The notes below the pieces were generated by a model that searched no databases, had not been told where the DNA came from, and was given only the letters and a program-made list of their open reading frames with translations. Source: Thermodesulfobacteriota bacterium (lineage in GTDB: Bacteria > Desulfobacterota > DSM-4660 > Desulfatiglandales > Desulfatiglandaceae). Taken from it: a stretch of DNA of 35,661 nucleotides. A program made the translations under genes and the position numbers. Shown here piece after piece: positions 8,207 to 16,205 of this stretch (its first letter is position 1; each line of letters starts with the position of its first letter). The stretch spans positions 1 to 35,661 of the forward strand of contig JANQDY010000220.1 in the NCBI GenBank assembly GCA_028278625.1. The letters run 5' to 3'.

Positions 8207-8948
8207 TTTAAGCGGAAAGGTCGCCCTGATAACAGGCGGCGCCAGGGGGATAGGACGGGAATGCGCACATGCACTCGCACGGGCCGGCGCAACAATCATC
8301 ATCAATTTCAGCCGTTCCAGGGAAAAGGCGGAAGCTCTCATGAGAGAGCTGAAGCGTGAAAACCTAAATGGGGATCTGTTTCGTGCGGATATTTCAAGCC
8401 CCCCGGATATTGAAAAGATGTTCTCATTCATATCCCGGAAACATCGCCAACTGGACATTGTCGTGAATAACGCTGGCATTCTGAAAGACCGGCTTCTGTT
8501 GGAGATGGACATATCCGATTGGGACAAGGTGTTGGATGTCAACCTGAAAGGCGCATTCCTGGTGTCACAAAAGGCCGGTGAAATGATGCTACCGGCCCAC
8601 CGGGGAAAGATTGTCAACATTGCAAGTGTCAGCGCCATCAGGGGGGGGAAAGGCCAGAGTAACTATGCCGCCGCAAAAGGGGGGCTCTTATCCTTTTCCA
8701 GGGCGTGTGCGGTGGAACTTGCGCGAAAGAACATTCAGGTGAATACCGTCTTGCCGGGCCTCATTGTTACTGAGATGAGTGATCGGGTCAGAAAAAGAGC
8801 CGGCAAAAAACTGCTTGAAAAGATCCCTGCCGAAAGATATGGGGCCCCTTCCGATGTGGCCGGCCTGGTGGTTTTCCTGGCTTCGGATCAATCCGATTAT
8901 ATTACCGGTCAGGCCATATGCGTGGATGGCGGGCTCAGTATTTCATAA
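8196..8948 (+). CDS. fabG: FabG-type 3-oxoacyl-ACP reductase (ketoreductase of the acyl pathway)
   Basis: This 250-aa classical SDR has the NADPH-binding TGGARGIG (13-20), NNAG (91-94), and catalytic Ser144, Tyr157 and Lys161 (NYAAAK) with standard spacing. The C-terminus VDGGLSIS is usual for FabG. The expected reaction is reduction of the 3-ketoacyl chain produced by the neighbouring KS enzymes. Its ATG lies inside the end of the KS3 gene (11-bp overlap), which indicates translational coupling. It is the only canonical ketoreductase in the operon, so it presumably serves both KS sets. Confidence 0.88.
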   Translation: MKLDLSGKVALITGGARGIGRECAHALARAGATIIINFSRSREKAEALMRELKRENLNGDLFRADISSPPDIEKMFSFISRKHRQLDIVVNNAGILKDRLLLEMDISDWDKVLDVNLKGAFLVSQKAGEMMLPAHRGKIVNIASVSAIRGGKGQSNYAAAKGGLLSFSRACAVELARKNIQVNTVLPGLIVTEMSDRVRKRAGKKLLEKIPAERYGAPSDVAGLVVFLASDQSDYITGQAICVDGGLSIS

Positions 8949-8974
8949 CCCCGTTTTTGAAAGAGAATATCAAA

Positions 8975-9439
8975 TTGCGCTTTTTAATGGTTGATCTCAT
9001 TACCGACTGCAAGCCGAAAGACTACATTAAAGGGATCAAAAACGTCTCCATGAGTGAAGATTTCCTGGCATTTCATTTCCCCGGCTATCCCGTCATGCCG
9101 GGATGCCTGCTGCTGGAATCGCTGGTTCAACTGGCGGGCTGGCTGGAAGCCCGATCTTCCGGTTTTGAAAACTGGTTTCTGCCGCGGCGGGTCAAAAAGT
9201 GCAGTTATTACGGCTTTGTGCTTCCCGGCGACCAGGTGATGCTGGAAGTTCGCCCCGTGCCGGAGGCACCCTCATCACAGCCCACCTACCGGGGCGTTGG
9301 AACGGTCGGGCAAAAGAAGAAGATAGCCGCTTTTTTTAAAGGCTTGAGGATTCCCCTCAATGAAATAGAGCCTGTAGAAGAGGCGCGCCAAAGATATCGG
9401 GTCCTGAATCAAACGTTGAAAGTGGTTTCAAATGAATAG
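8975..9439 (+). CDS. FabZ-like hotdog-fold dehydratase (DH2)
   Basis: This 154-aa hotdog domain has the FabZ-type pair His34 (LAFHFPGYPVMPG) and Glu48 (LLLESLVQ). It resembles canonical FabZ around HFPG-PVMPG more than the first dehydratase does. I place the start at TTG 8975 (TTG CGC TTT), mirroring the TTG CGA TTT opening of the first dehydratase. The longer frame from 8918 would overlap the ketoreductase gene and adds non-conserved residues. The Shine-Dalgarno is modest (AAAGAGA). It overlaps the next KS gene by 8 bp (ATGAATAG). Two dehydratases in one operon suggest different chain lengths, or that one also isomerises, as FabA does; the latter is speculation. Confidence 0.82.
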   Translation: MRFLMVDLITDCKPKDYIKGIKNVSMSEDFLAFHFPGYPVMPGCLLLESLVQLAGWLEARSSGFENWFLPRRVKKCSYYGFVLPGDQVMLEVRPVPEAPSSQPTYRGVGTVGQKKKIAAFFKGLRIPLNEIEPVEEARQRYRVLNQTLKVVSNE

Positions 9440-10721
9440 GAGACGGGTCGTTGTAACGGGGATGGGTCTCATCACGCCCATGGGGCAGGGTGTCCAAGAA
9501 AACTGGCGCAAGCTGAAAGCGCAAGACACTGGAGTCCGCCCGTATCCGATCACGGGCAGCCCCAATCTAGCAAGCCGATACTTGGGAAAAGTCTCTTCTT
9601 TTGATCTTCCTTCCATTGTGTCCCGCAAAGTGATGAATCAGGTGAAATACCTCAATCGGAGCGGAATCTTCGGTTTTGTGGCGGCACATGAGGCCCTTGA
9701 CCCGATCACGTCACACCTGTCCCATGTTTCACCGGAAGTGCGGGGCCTCTATGTTGCTACGGGAGATTACACCAATGCCGGATGTGAATTCATGTTTCCC
9801 GCATTGAAGGTTGGCTTGGATGAAGGTTCAGGGACTTTTGATAGTGAGCGTCTCAACAAGGCATGCATGGACAAGGTCAGCCCTTTTTTCCTGTTGGAAT
9901 CCCTGCACAACAATCCTTTCAGTTTTCTCTCTTCCGTTTTTGAGCTGAAAGGAGCCAACGCAGGCCTTGCAAGTGATTCTCCCTGCGGCCTGAATGCCTT
10001 GGAACTGGCCTTTCGGTCCATTCGAAACGGAGAAACGGATATGGCGCTGGTGGTGGGCTGCGGTAACTGGACAGCGGACATCGCCTGCTATGAAATGAAT
10101 CGCTTGGACATGTTGTCTTCCTGTGATAGGGGGGTGGCGTCTTTTAAGCCTTTCGATGCGGGAAGGGACGGGTTCATCCCCGGTGAAGGTGCGGCGGCGC
10201 TGGTGCTTGAAAGTCATGAGGTGGCCTGGAAGCGGGATGCGGAGATTCTCGCGGCCATTGAAGGCGTGGCCGGTTGTATCCAAGTCTCCCGTTGCGGCGG
10301 GCTGAATGTGCCGGAAAGAATCAGTGAACGGGCCATCCGGTTGGCTTTGGAAGAGGGGGATATAAGCCCCAAAGAGCTGGCATTTGTTCTGGCCCACGGC
10401 GATGGGAGCGTGGAAGGCGATCGTTCCGAGCTTTCGTCCTTGGGTGCGGCTTTCGGCAAAGAGATCACGGGTATTCCCGTCGCTGGCCTCAAGCCCTACA
10501 CAGGCCATTTGGGTGCGGCCAGCGATCTTGCCGAAGTCATTCTGGGTATAAAGGCCGTAAGGGACGGGTTTGTACCCGGAACCCTCCATTTCGGAAAACC
10601 GGAACCGGCGTATGCGGATTTTCAGATCTCAAGTGCCCATGTGCCGTGTGAAAAAAACGCCTTTATGTCGGTTTCCTACGGCATGGGCGGCCAGTGCGTA
10701 TCCGCTTCTTTTGAGGTCTGA
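9432..10721 (+). CDS. Ketosynthase-like protein with Cys replaced by Ser (degenerate KS4)
   Basis: This 429-aa FabF-fold protein aligns without gaps to the active-site helix, but the nucleophile position is Ser183 (ASDSPCGLNALELAF), with Cys185 two residues later. His322 (LAHGDGS), Lys354 and His359 (LKPYTGHLGAASD) are kept. It can probably bind and perhaps decarboxylate malonyl-ACP but not condense in the usual way, as in KSQ-like or chain-length-factor subunits. The alternative that Cys185 serves as nucleophile through a local shift needs structural modelling. The start overlaps the preceding dehydratase gene by 8 bp. It probably pairs with KS3, giving a second active/inactive KS set. Confidence 0.8.
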   Translation: MNRRRVVVTGMGLITPMGQGVQENWRKLKAQDTGVRPYPITGSPNLASRYLGKVSSFDLPSIVSRKVMNQVKYLNRSGIFGFVAAHEALDPITSHLSHVSPEVRGLYVATGDYTNAGCEFMFPALKVGLDEGSGTFDSERLNKACMDKVSPFFLLESLHNNPFSFLSSVFELKGANAGLASDSPCGLNALELAFRSIRNGETDMALVVGCGNWTADIACYEMNRLDMLSSCDRGVASFKPFDAGRDGFIPGEGAAALVLESHEVAWKRDAEILAAIEGVAGCIQVSRCGGLNVPERISERAIRLALEEGDISPKELAFVLAHGDGSVEGDRSELSSLGAAFGKEITGIPVAGLKPYTGHLGAASDLAEVILGIKAVRDGFVPGTLHFGKPEPAYADFQISSAHVPCEKNAFMSVSYGMGGQCVSASFEV

Positions 10722-10724
10722 CCG

Positions 10725-12473
10725 GTGGAACTGCCGTTTTCAAGGGGGTGGAAATCCAAGCAGCTGAAAGCCTTGTTCGGTATTCTGCGGCAAAACAGGC
10801 TGGAATTCACTCTGGTTCTTGTTTTTGCGGGAGTCTCTTCTGCGGTGGTTCTTTTAGTGCCCTATTGGGCCAAACTGCTCATCAACGAAATCATGCTGAA
10901 GAAGGATTTTGCCCTGCTTTTCAAACACCTTTTGTTGGGTTTGGTGCTCTTTACCGCCATTCTTTTTTTTGAATTTGAAAGAGAACTCAGAAAATTCCGC
11001 CTGGGAAACGCTGTTGAAGCCGCTGTTCGCGGTCGGCTGTTTGGAAAAATGATCAAACTGCCTCTGGGAACCCTTACGGAAAAACGGACAGGGGATTTGA
11101 TGTCAAGAATCACACATGATGTGGGTGTGTTGGGGGATGGTATAAGGCAGGGCCTTTTTACATTGATCCCCAACGCCGTGATCGCCCTGGGGTTGATGGC
11201 AACCATGTTTTGGTACTCCCCTCTGCTTTCTCTCGTTTGCCTGGTGCTGATCCTTCCAATGGCCTGGGCATTTCAGTACTTTCTGGATCGCATTCGGCGA
11301 AAAGCCAAGACTGCCCAGGAAGAAATGGGTATCGTCAACAATATGGTGGAGGAATCGCTCAGAGGGATTAAAGAAATAAAATGCTACGGCCGTGAAGACG
11401 CTGCCGACCGGCGCTTCTTTGACCTTAACAATCGAGCCCTTAAATCCCGGAATCAACAGGACAAGTTGAGGGCCATTAACCCCGCCATCATATCCTGCCA
11501 GACCTTTATTACCATCGGTGTATTGATACTGATTTGCTCCTGGATGCTGGAACGGGGGCTTCTGCCCGTTCAGGATCTGACCGCATTCGTAACATGCCTC
11601 CTTTTGGTTTTTACGCCCATCACCAGGATTTCAAGTTCATTTGGGTTCATGGGCAAAACCTTTGCGGCCATGGATCGTTTTGATGAAATATTCGATCTAT
11701 CCTTGGAGCCCCTTGAAGACAAAGCCGTTTCAGGGCTCCCGGAAATCAAAGGGGAGGTCTCTTTTGAAAATGTCCATTTCCGATATCATGAGAACGGATT
11801 TCATCTCAAAGACATCAATTTCAAAATGGAACCGGGAGAGACCCTGGCCATTGTGGGGGCCAGCGGTGCCGGCAAAACAACGCTGGTCAACCTCCTCCTC
11901 CGGTTTCAGACGCCTCTCAGAGGCGCCATTCTGGTGGATGGGCTTCCCATCCACCGATATAGCATCGAAAGCCTGCGGTCACAGATCGGCTTTGTGCCCC
12001 AGAATCCGGTTCTTTTTGATGCAACATTAATGGAAAACCTACTTTTCGCAAATGAAGACGCCACTGAAGAGGAGATACTTGCGGCCGCAAAAGCGGCCCA
12101 TGTGGACCAGTTTGCCAAGGGCCTGCCCTTGGGTTATGACACGCCCATCGGACAATACGGAAACCGTCTTTCAACGGGGCAACGTCAGAGAATCGCCATT
12201 GCCAGGGCTTTTCTATACAACCCAAGGCTGCTGATTTTGGATGAGCCGACCTCGGCCCTAGATCCCGAGTCGGAGCATCTGATCAATGATTCGTTAAAGT
12301 CCCTATGGCGTGGCCGCACCACCATTATTGTGGCCCATCGCATGTCCACCATTCGAAATGCGGACAACATCATGGTCATTGATAACGGACAAATCGTTCA
12401 ATACGATACGCGAAAAAACCTTCTCAGAGAGGAGGGCCTTTTCAAAAAACTTCATGCCTTGTCCATGTGGTGA
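10725..12473 (+). CDS. msbA: MsbA-type ABC exporter (fused membrane and ATPase domains)
   Basis: This 582-aa half-transporter should work as a homodimer in the inner membrane. About six transmembrane segments span residues 28-310. The nucleotide-binding domain has Walker A GASGAGKTT (378-386), signature LSTGQ (482-486), Walker B LLILDE (502-507) and H-loop His538. Family knowledge plus the neighbouring acyl-chain and LPS genes suggest it flips a lipid A-like glycolipid or the product of this pathway. Substrate cannot be read from sequence. The start is GTG, 3 bp after the KS4 stop, with GAGGT inside the end of KS4, so it is the last gene of the coupled operon. Its 3' end (last 52 bases) lies in a perfect tandem duplication. 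Confidence 0.9.
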   Translation: MELPFSRGWKSKQLKALFGILRQNRLEFTLVLVFAGVSSAVVLLVPYWAKLLINEIMLKKDFALLFKHLLLGLVLFTAILFFEFERELRKFRLGNAVEAAVRGRLFGKMIKLPLGTLTEKRTGDLMSRITHDVGVLGDGIRQGLFTLIPNAVIALGLMATMFWYSPLLSLVCLVLILPMAWAFQYFLDRIRRKAKTAQEEMGIVNNMVEESLRGIKEIKCYGREDAADRRFFDLNNRALKSRNQQDKLRAINPAIISCQTFITIGVLILICSWMLERGLLPVQDLTAFVTCLLLVFTPITRISSSFGFMGKTFAAMDRFDEIFDLSLEPLEDKAVSGLPEIKGEVSFENVHFRYHENGFHLKDINFKMEPGETLAIVGASGAGKTTLVNLLLRFQTPLRGAILVDGLPIHRYSIESLRSQIGFVPQNPVLFDATLMENLLFANEDATEEEILAAAKAAHVDQFAKGLPLGYDTPIGQYGNRLSTGQRQRIAIARAFLYNPRLLILDEPTSALDPESEHLINDSLKSLWRGRTTIIVAHRMSTIRNADNIMVIDNGQIVQYDTRKNLLREEGLFKKLHALSMW

Positions 12474-12563
12474 ACCAGGTGTCTGAAATCCCTCTCAGAG
12501 AGGAGGGCCTTTTCAAAAAACTTCATGCCTTGTCCATGTGGTGAACCAGGTGTCTGAAATCCC
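12422..12563 (+). repeat. Perfect 71-bp tandem duplication at the end of the ABC exporter gene
   Basis: Bases 12422-12492 and 12493-12563 are identical over all 71 positions, and the first base of a third unit also matches. The first copy holds the last 52 bases of the exporter CDS with its TGA (12471-12473) plus 19 bp. The second copy is therefore an untranslated duplicate lying between the exporter and the radical SAM gene. The absence of any mismatch argues for a recent slippage event or an assembly artefact. Confidence 0.97.
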
Positions 12564-12593
12564 TTTTGAACCAAAAAAACCGAAGGCATCTCC

Positions 12594-14003
12594 ATGAGAG
12601 TTCTGTTGGTCCAACCTGATTTCAATGCCGGCCCCATCGATTTTCGTTTGATCGCCATGGTGGAACCGTTGGCACTTGAGCATCTGGCGGCAATGATTCC
12701 GGAACATGATGTCAAGATTCTGGATTTGCGGCTGGACACGGATCTGGAAACGGTGATCACGCGGTTTGCCCCCCAGATTCTTGCCGTAACGGCCCTGACC
12801 ACCGAAGTCTACGAAGCCAGAGACATTCTTCGTCGGGCCAAAAAGTGCGCAACTGATGTCTTCACGGTGGTGGGAGGGCACCATGCCACACTGGTGCCCC
12901 AGGATTTCCAACGCCCATATATCGATGCTATCTGCCTGGGGGAGGGTGAGTTCGTATTTCCGGCACTCATTGAAACCCTAAAAAGCAAGGGAGATCTAAA
13001 GCAAGTCCCCAACCTCATATGGCGGGACAGTACCGGGTCTTTTGTTCACAACGGCCGGACCATCCCCCGGATGACGGGCGACGTCATCCCATCTCCCCGG
13101 CGGGACCTGGTAAAAAAGCACCGAAGTGACTATTCATTCCTGGTTCATAAACCCGACACCGCGTGTGTCACGGGGCGGGGTTGCTCTTTCAGGTGCAAGT
13201 TTTGCAGCGTATGGGAGTTTTACCGGGGGCGGACCCGACAGATGGGCGCCGCACGGGTGATCGAGGAGCTTCAAAAAACCACAACGGATCACGTCTCTTT
13301 TGTGGATGAAAACTTCATGTTGAATCCCAAACGTGAACAGGAAATCGCAGATCGCATCAAAGGGGAAGGCATTAGAAGAAGCTATATCATGGAATGTCGC
13401 GCCGATGCGGTTGTGAACCATCCGAATCTCGTGGAGAAATGGGCGGAAATTGGAATGAAGTGCGTCATGCTGGGCATTGATGGCGTATCTGATCAGGAAT
13501 TGTCCCGGTTGAACAAACAGAGTTCAATGAATACGAACAATGAAGCGATCCGTATTCTGAAGGCCAACGGGATCCTGGTCTGGGGCGGTTTTGTGGTTTG
13601 GCCCGACTGGAAAAAGGGTCAATTCCAGCGGCTGAAAGAATATGTTTATGAAAACGGCATTACCCATACCCAGTTTACCGTACTTACCCCGCTGCCGGGG
13701 ACCCCACTTTATGGCCGGATGAAGCCCCATCTACTCACCGAAGATTACACCTGTTTTGATACACTTCACGCCGTTTTGCCGACCCGTCTGCCGCGGGAGG
13801 AATTCTACCGCCAGTTTGCCTCGCTCTATTTGAAACCTGATCTCAAGCAGATTTACCAGTATCTGGACGGTGGGCTTTTGACCATGGAACAGATTCGGTA
13901 CGGTCACGCCATGTACAAGCAGCTGGGACGCTGGGAGAACTACCTGGAACGGGATCCGATTTTGGGCCGGCGAAATTGTTCGGATCCTGAAAGGGGATCG
14001 TGA
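12594..14003 (+). CDS. B12-binding-domain radical SAM protein
   Basis: This 469-aa protein opens with a Rossmann-like cobalamin-binding domain (MRVLLVQPDF; TVVGGHHAT at 91-99). A radical SAM domain follows with Cys197-x3-Cys201-x2-Cys204 (GCSFRCKFC) for the [4Fe-4S] cluster. The class includes methylases of unactivated carbons and other radical rearrangement enzymes, for example hopanoid methylase HpnR-like proteins. Here it follows the acyl-chain operon on the same strand, so modification of an acyl chain or glycolipid is a reasonable inference but not shown. It lies 120 bp past the exporter, beyond the duplicated 71-mer, and may have lost or kept co-transcription. The Shine-Dalgarno is weak (GAAGG). 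It converges with an SDR gene 18 bp away. Confidence 0.88.
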   Translation: MRVLLVQPDFNAGPIDFRLIAMVEPLALEHLAAMIPEHDVKILDLRLDTDLETVITRFAPQILAVTALTTEVYEARDILRRAKKCATDVFTVVGGHHATLVPQDFQRPYIDAICLGEGEFVFPALIETLKSKGDLKQVPNLIWRDSTGSFVHNGRTIPRMTGDVIPSPRRDLVKKHRSDYSFLVHKPDTACVTGRGCSFRCKFCSVWEFYRGRTRQMGAARVIEELQKTTTDHVSFVDENFMLNPKREQEIADRIKGEGIRRSYIMECRADAVVNHPNLVEKWAEIGMKCVMLGIDGVSDQELSRLNKQSSMNTNNEAIRILKANGILVWGGFVVWPDWKKGQFQRLKEYVYENGITHTQFTVLTPLPGTPLYGRMKPHLLTEDYTCFDTLHAVLPTRLPREEFYRQFASLYLKPDLKQIYQYLDGGLLTMEQIRYGHAMYKQLGRWENYLERDPILGRRNCSDPERGS

Positions 14004-14021
14004 CGCACTAGAATCAGGCCA

Positions 14022-14870
14022 TTATGAGCGCTTGCGTTTGGCCAGCTTTTTCAAACGTGAGAGCTCCCGAAAGGCGGCCGTCTGTTCCGACCAGGTTCGT
14101 CCCATACTCACTCCGGAATCCACCACGAGGGTGTGGCCGTTAATAAAGCCGGCATCTTCGCCGGCCAGCCACAAGGCGGCTTTGGCCACATCTTCCGGAA
14201 GACCGGCCCGTTTCAGGGGTTCAATTTGCTTCAATCCGGCGTCCACCAGTGGAACGGTCCGGTCTGCGTCCCTGACATCTAGTCCAACGGATTTGCCGAA
14301 GAAAGGGGTGGCAATGGCGCCGGGGCAGATGCAGTTGACGCGCAGTCCGCTATCGGCCAGTTCCATGGCAACCGTCTTTGTCAGATGAATAATCGCCGCT
14401 TTTGAAGCACTATAGGCATGGCCGCCTGCGCCAACCATGAGGCCTGCAATGCTTGCCGTATTGATAATGGTTCCTTTTCCTTGCTTTTTCATAATCCTCG
14501 CCGCCTGGCGCATGCCCAGGAACACGCCTCGGAGGTTTACTGCCATCACGTCTTCGAATGTATCGATGGCCGCTTCATCGATGGCTTCAAAAGACCCCGG
14601 TATCCCGGCATTGTTAAACATGATGTCCAGACGGCCGAAATGATGGAGGGCGGTTTCCACGCATCGCTTCACGTGGGCGTTTATGCGAACATCCGTTCTC
14701 TCAAACCGGACACGATCGCCCAGTTCCCGAGAAAGTCTTTCACCTCTGTCGCTCAAGATATCGGCAATCTGGACCTTTGCGCCTTCCTTGGCAAAAAGCC
14801 TGACCGTTGCTTCCCCGATGCCGCTGGCACCGCCCGTAATGATAGCGACCCTGTTCATCAGTTTTCCCAT
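14022..14870 (-). CDS. Classical short-chain dehydrogenase/reductase
   Basis: This 282-aa SDR has TGGASGIG (12-19), NNAG (86-89) and catalytic Ser140, Tyr153 and Lys157 (YSASK), with a C-terminal INGHTLVVDSG. A tail of about 35 residues rich in Lys/Arg (ending LKKLAKRKRS) is extra. It could oxidise a hydroxyl or reduce a keto group of an unknown substrate; proximity to Kdo transferase and acyl genes allows a role in acyl or sugar modification. I choose the ATG at 14870 because GGGGGAGA lies just upstream. The frame is open to 14945, where it would overlap the Kdo transferase gene and add a non-conserved Cys-rich segment. It is the last gene of the minus-strand core operon. Confidence 0.82.
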   Translation of the reverse strand: MGKLMNRVAIITGGASGIGEATVRLFAKEGAKVQIADILSDRGERLSRELGDRVRFERTDVRINAHVKRCVETALHHFGRLDIMFNNAGIPGSFEAIDEAAIDTFEDVMAVNLRGVFLGMRQAARIMKKQGKGTIINTASIAGLMVGAGGHAYSASKAAIIHLTKTVAMELADSGLRVNCICPGAIATPFFGKSVGLDVRDADRTVPLVDAGLKQIEPLKRAGLPEDVAKAALWLAGEDAGFINGHTLVVDSGVSMGRTWSEQTAAFRELSRLKKLAKRKRS

Positions 14871-14941
14871 GAATCTCCCCCCATTAAAAACACGGTAACG
14901 GCAATGGCTGCAAAATGATTTATTATTGTTTGGTCCGCCAT

Positions 14942-16204
14942 TCAATGAACCGGTGTGCCGCCGAACACCTCCCGAATGATCCTATCGGTAACCCCCTTGT
15001 TCCTCCGGACCACCCCAAGCGCCCGTCTGCCGATCTGATCGGCTTCTTCTTTGTGGGATATGAGGGTTTTAAGGTCATCTCTGAGGCGGGTCTGATTGGT
15101 GGTTGAAAGGGCCTTTTGGCCCTTGAAAAGTGCGTAAATCTCCTCAAAATTCTCCATATGATTTCCGCATAAAATGCATTTTCCGAAAGATGCCGGTTCA
15201 ATGATGTTATGACCCCCAACCCCCTCCAAAAAGCTTCCACCCATAATGACCAGATCCGTCTTCTGGTATATCCCCGGCAGTTCTCCGATGGAATCCACGA
15301 TAAACACCGCGGTTTGGCAACATCTGTTTTCCGATCGCAGGGTGTAGCCGAGGTTCTTCTTGTCCAGGAGTTGGGCAATCTCTTTGCTCCGGTGAGGGTG
15401 CCTGGGAACCAGGATCAGCCGGATGTGGGGAAATTCCGTGAACAATGATTGAAATGCCTCCAGGATCAATTTCTCTTCTCCATGATGGGTTGAGACGGCG
15501 GAAAGCGTAAACCCTTCGGGCATCAGTCGACCAATGGTGGTGCAATCGGCGGATGGGGGGATGATGTCAAATTTGAGACTTCCCATCGTTTTAACAGGGA
15601 GAGGCTTAAAACAGAGGTTTCGCATTCGGTCCGTGTAGACATCGTTTTGCATCAGAAGGCCCGTGAACATGGAAAAGACATGACCGAAGAACCATTTGAA
15701 ACGCCGATATTGAAGATAGTCCTTTTCGACCATTCGTCCGCTGATGAGATAAAGGGGAATTTCCCGCCTGTTTACGGACCAGACAAAATAGGGCCAAATC
15801 TCCAATTCACATAAAAAGACCACGTCAGGCTTTACACGCAGCAGAAAGCGGTCCACCGCAAAGGGAAAATCAAAGGGAAAATAGGAAATGGTAAGCCCGG
15901 GATATTTTTTTTTCGCGGTCTCAAAGCCGCTATTGGTTCCGGTGGAGAGCCAAACGGACAGGTTTTCTTCTTTGAGGCGACGGATAAAGGGTGCGCAGGA
16001 TAGGACCTCTCCCACACTCACCGCGTGAAGCAAGATTCTCGGCCTTTTTTTAGGGCGTTTTCTTGGGAGCAGTATTGAAAGCCGCTCGAGATGGGGCCGA
16101 AACAGGAGCGGTTGGTAAATGAGATAAAGTCCGAGCATCCCCAAAAAAGACGGCAAAACAGCAGAGGAGACCGTGGCATAGAGCGAGAGAAGAAGCGTTT
16201 TCAT
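14942..16204 (-). CDS. waaA: 3-deoxy-D-manno-octulosonic acid (Kdo) transferase, first copy
   Basis: This 420-aa GT30 enzyme transfers Kdo from CMP-Kdo to lipid A precursor at the inner membrane. Features are an N-terminal membrane anchor (about 4-35), the catalytic base Glu66 in HAVSVGEVLS, ELEIWP near 135 (family ETEIWP), VPRHPHR, and GGSFLEGVGGHNIIEPA. Its ATG follows the TAA of the GT4 gene by one base, and its end lies 71 bp before the chosen SDR start. With the upstream GT2 and GT4 genes this forms a core-oligosaccharide operon. A second, more divergent Kdo transferase lies at 29951-31198. Confidence 0.92.
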   Translation of the reverse strand: MKTLLLSLYATVSSAVLPSFLGMLGLYLIYQPLLFRPHLERLSILLPRKRPKKRPRILLHAVSVGEVLSCAPFIRRLKEENLSVWLSTGTNSGFETAKKKYPGLTISYFPFDFPFAVDRFLLRVKPDVVFLCELEIWPYFVWSVNRREIPLYLISGRMVEKDYLQYRRFKWFFGHVFSMFTGLLMQNDVYTDRMRNLCFKPLPVKTMGSLKFDIIPPSADCTTIGRLMPEGFTLSAVSTHHGEEKLILEAFQSLFTEFPHIRLILVPRHPHRSKEIAQLLDKKNLGYTLRSENRCCQTAVFIVDSIGELPGIYQKTDLVIMGGSFLEGVGGHNIIEPASFGKCILCGNHMENFEEIYALFKGQKALSTTNQTRLRDDLKTLISHKEEADQIGRRALGVVRRNKGVTDRIIREVFGGTPVH

Positions 16205-16205
16205 G

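Noticed and set aside
9828..10589. 253-codon minus-strand open frame inside the degenerate KS gene
   Set aside because: Antisense to a clear FabF-fold protein; low-complexity, His/Gly/Pro-rich translation without family features.
12422..12563. Duplicated 71-mer as a CRISPR array, att site pair or IS remnant
   Set aside because: Directly abutting copies without spacers, no integrase or transposase nearby, and no terminal inverted repeats; simple tandem duplication explains it.
14871..14945. N-terminal extension of the SDR reaching into the Kdo transferase gene
   Set aside because: The extra 25 residues are not SDR-like, and ATG 14870 has an excellent Shine-Dalgarno.
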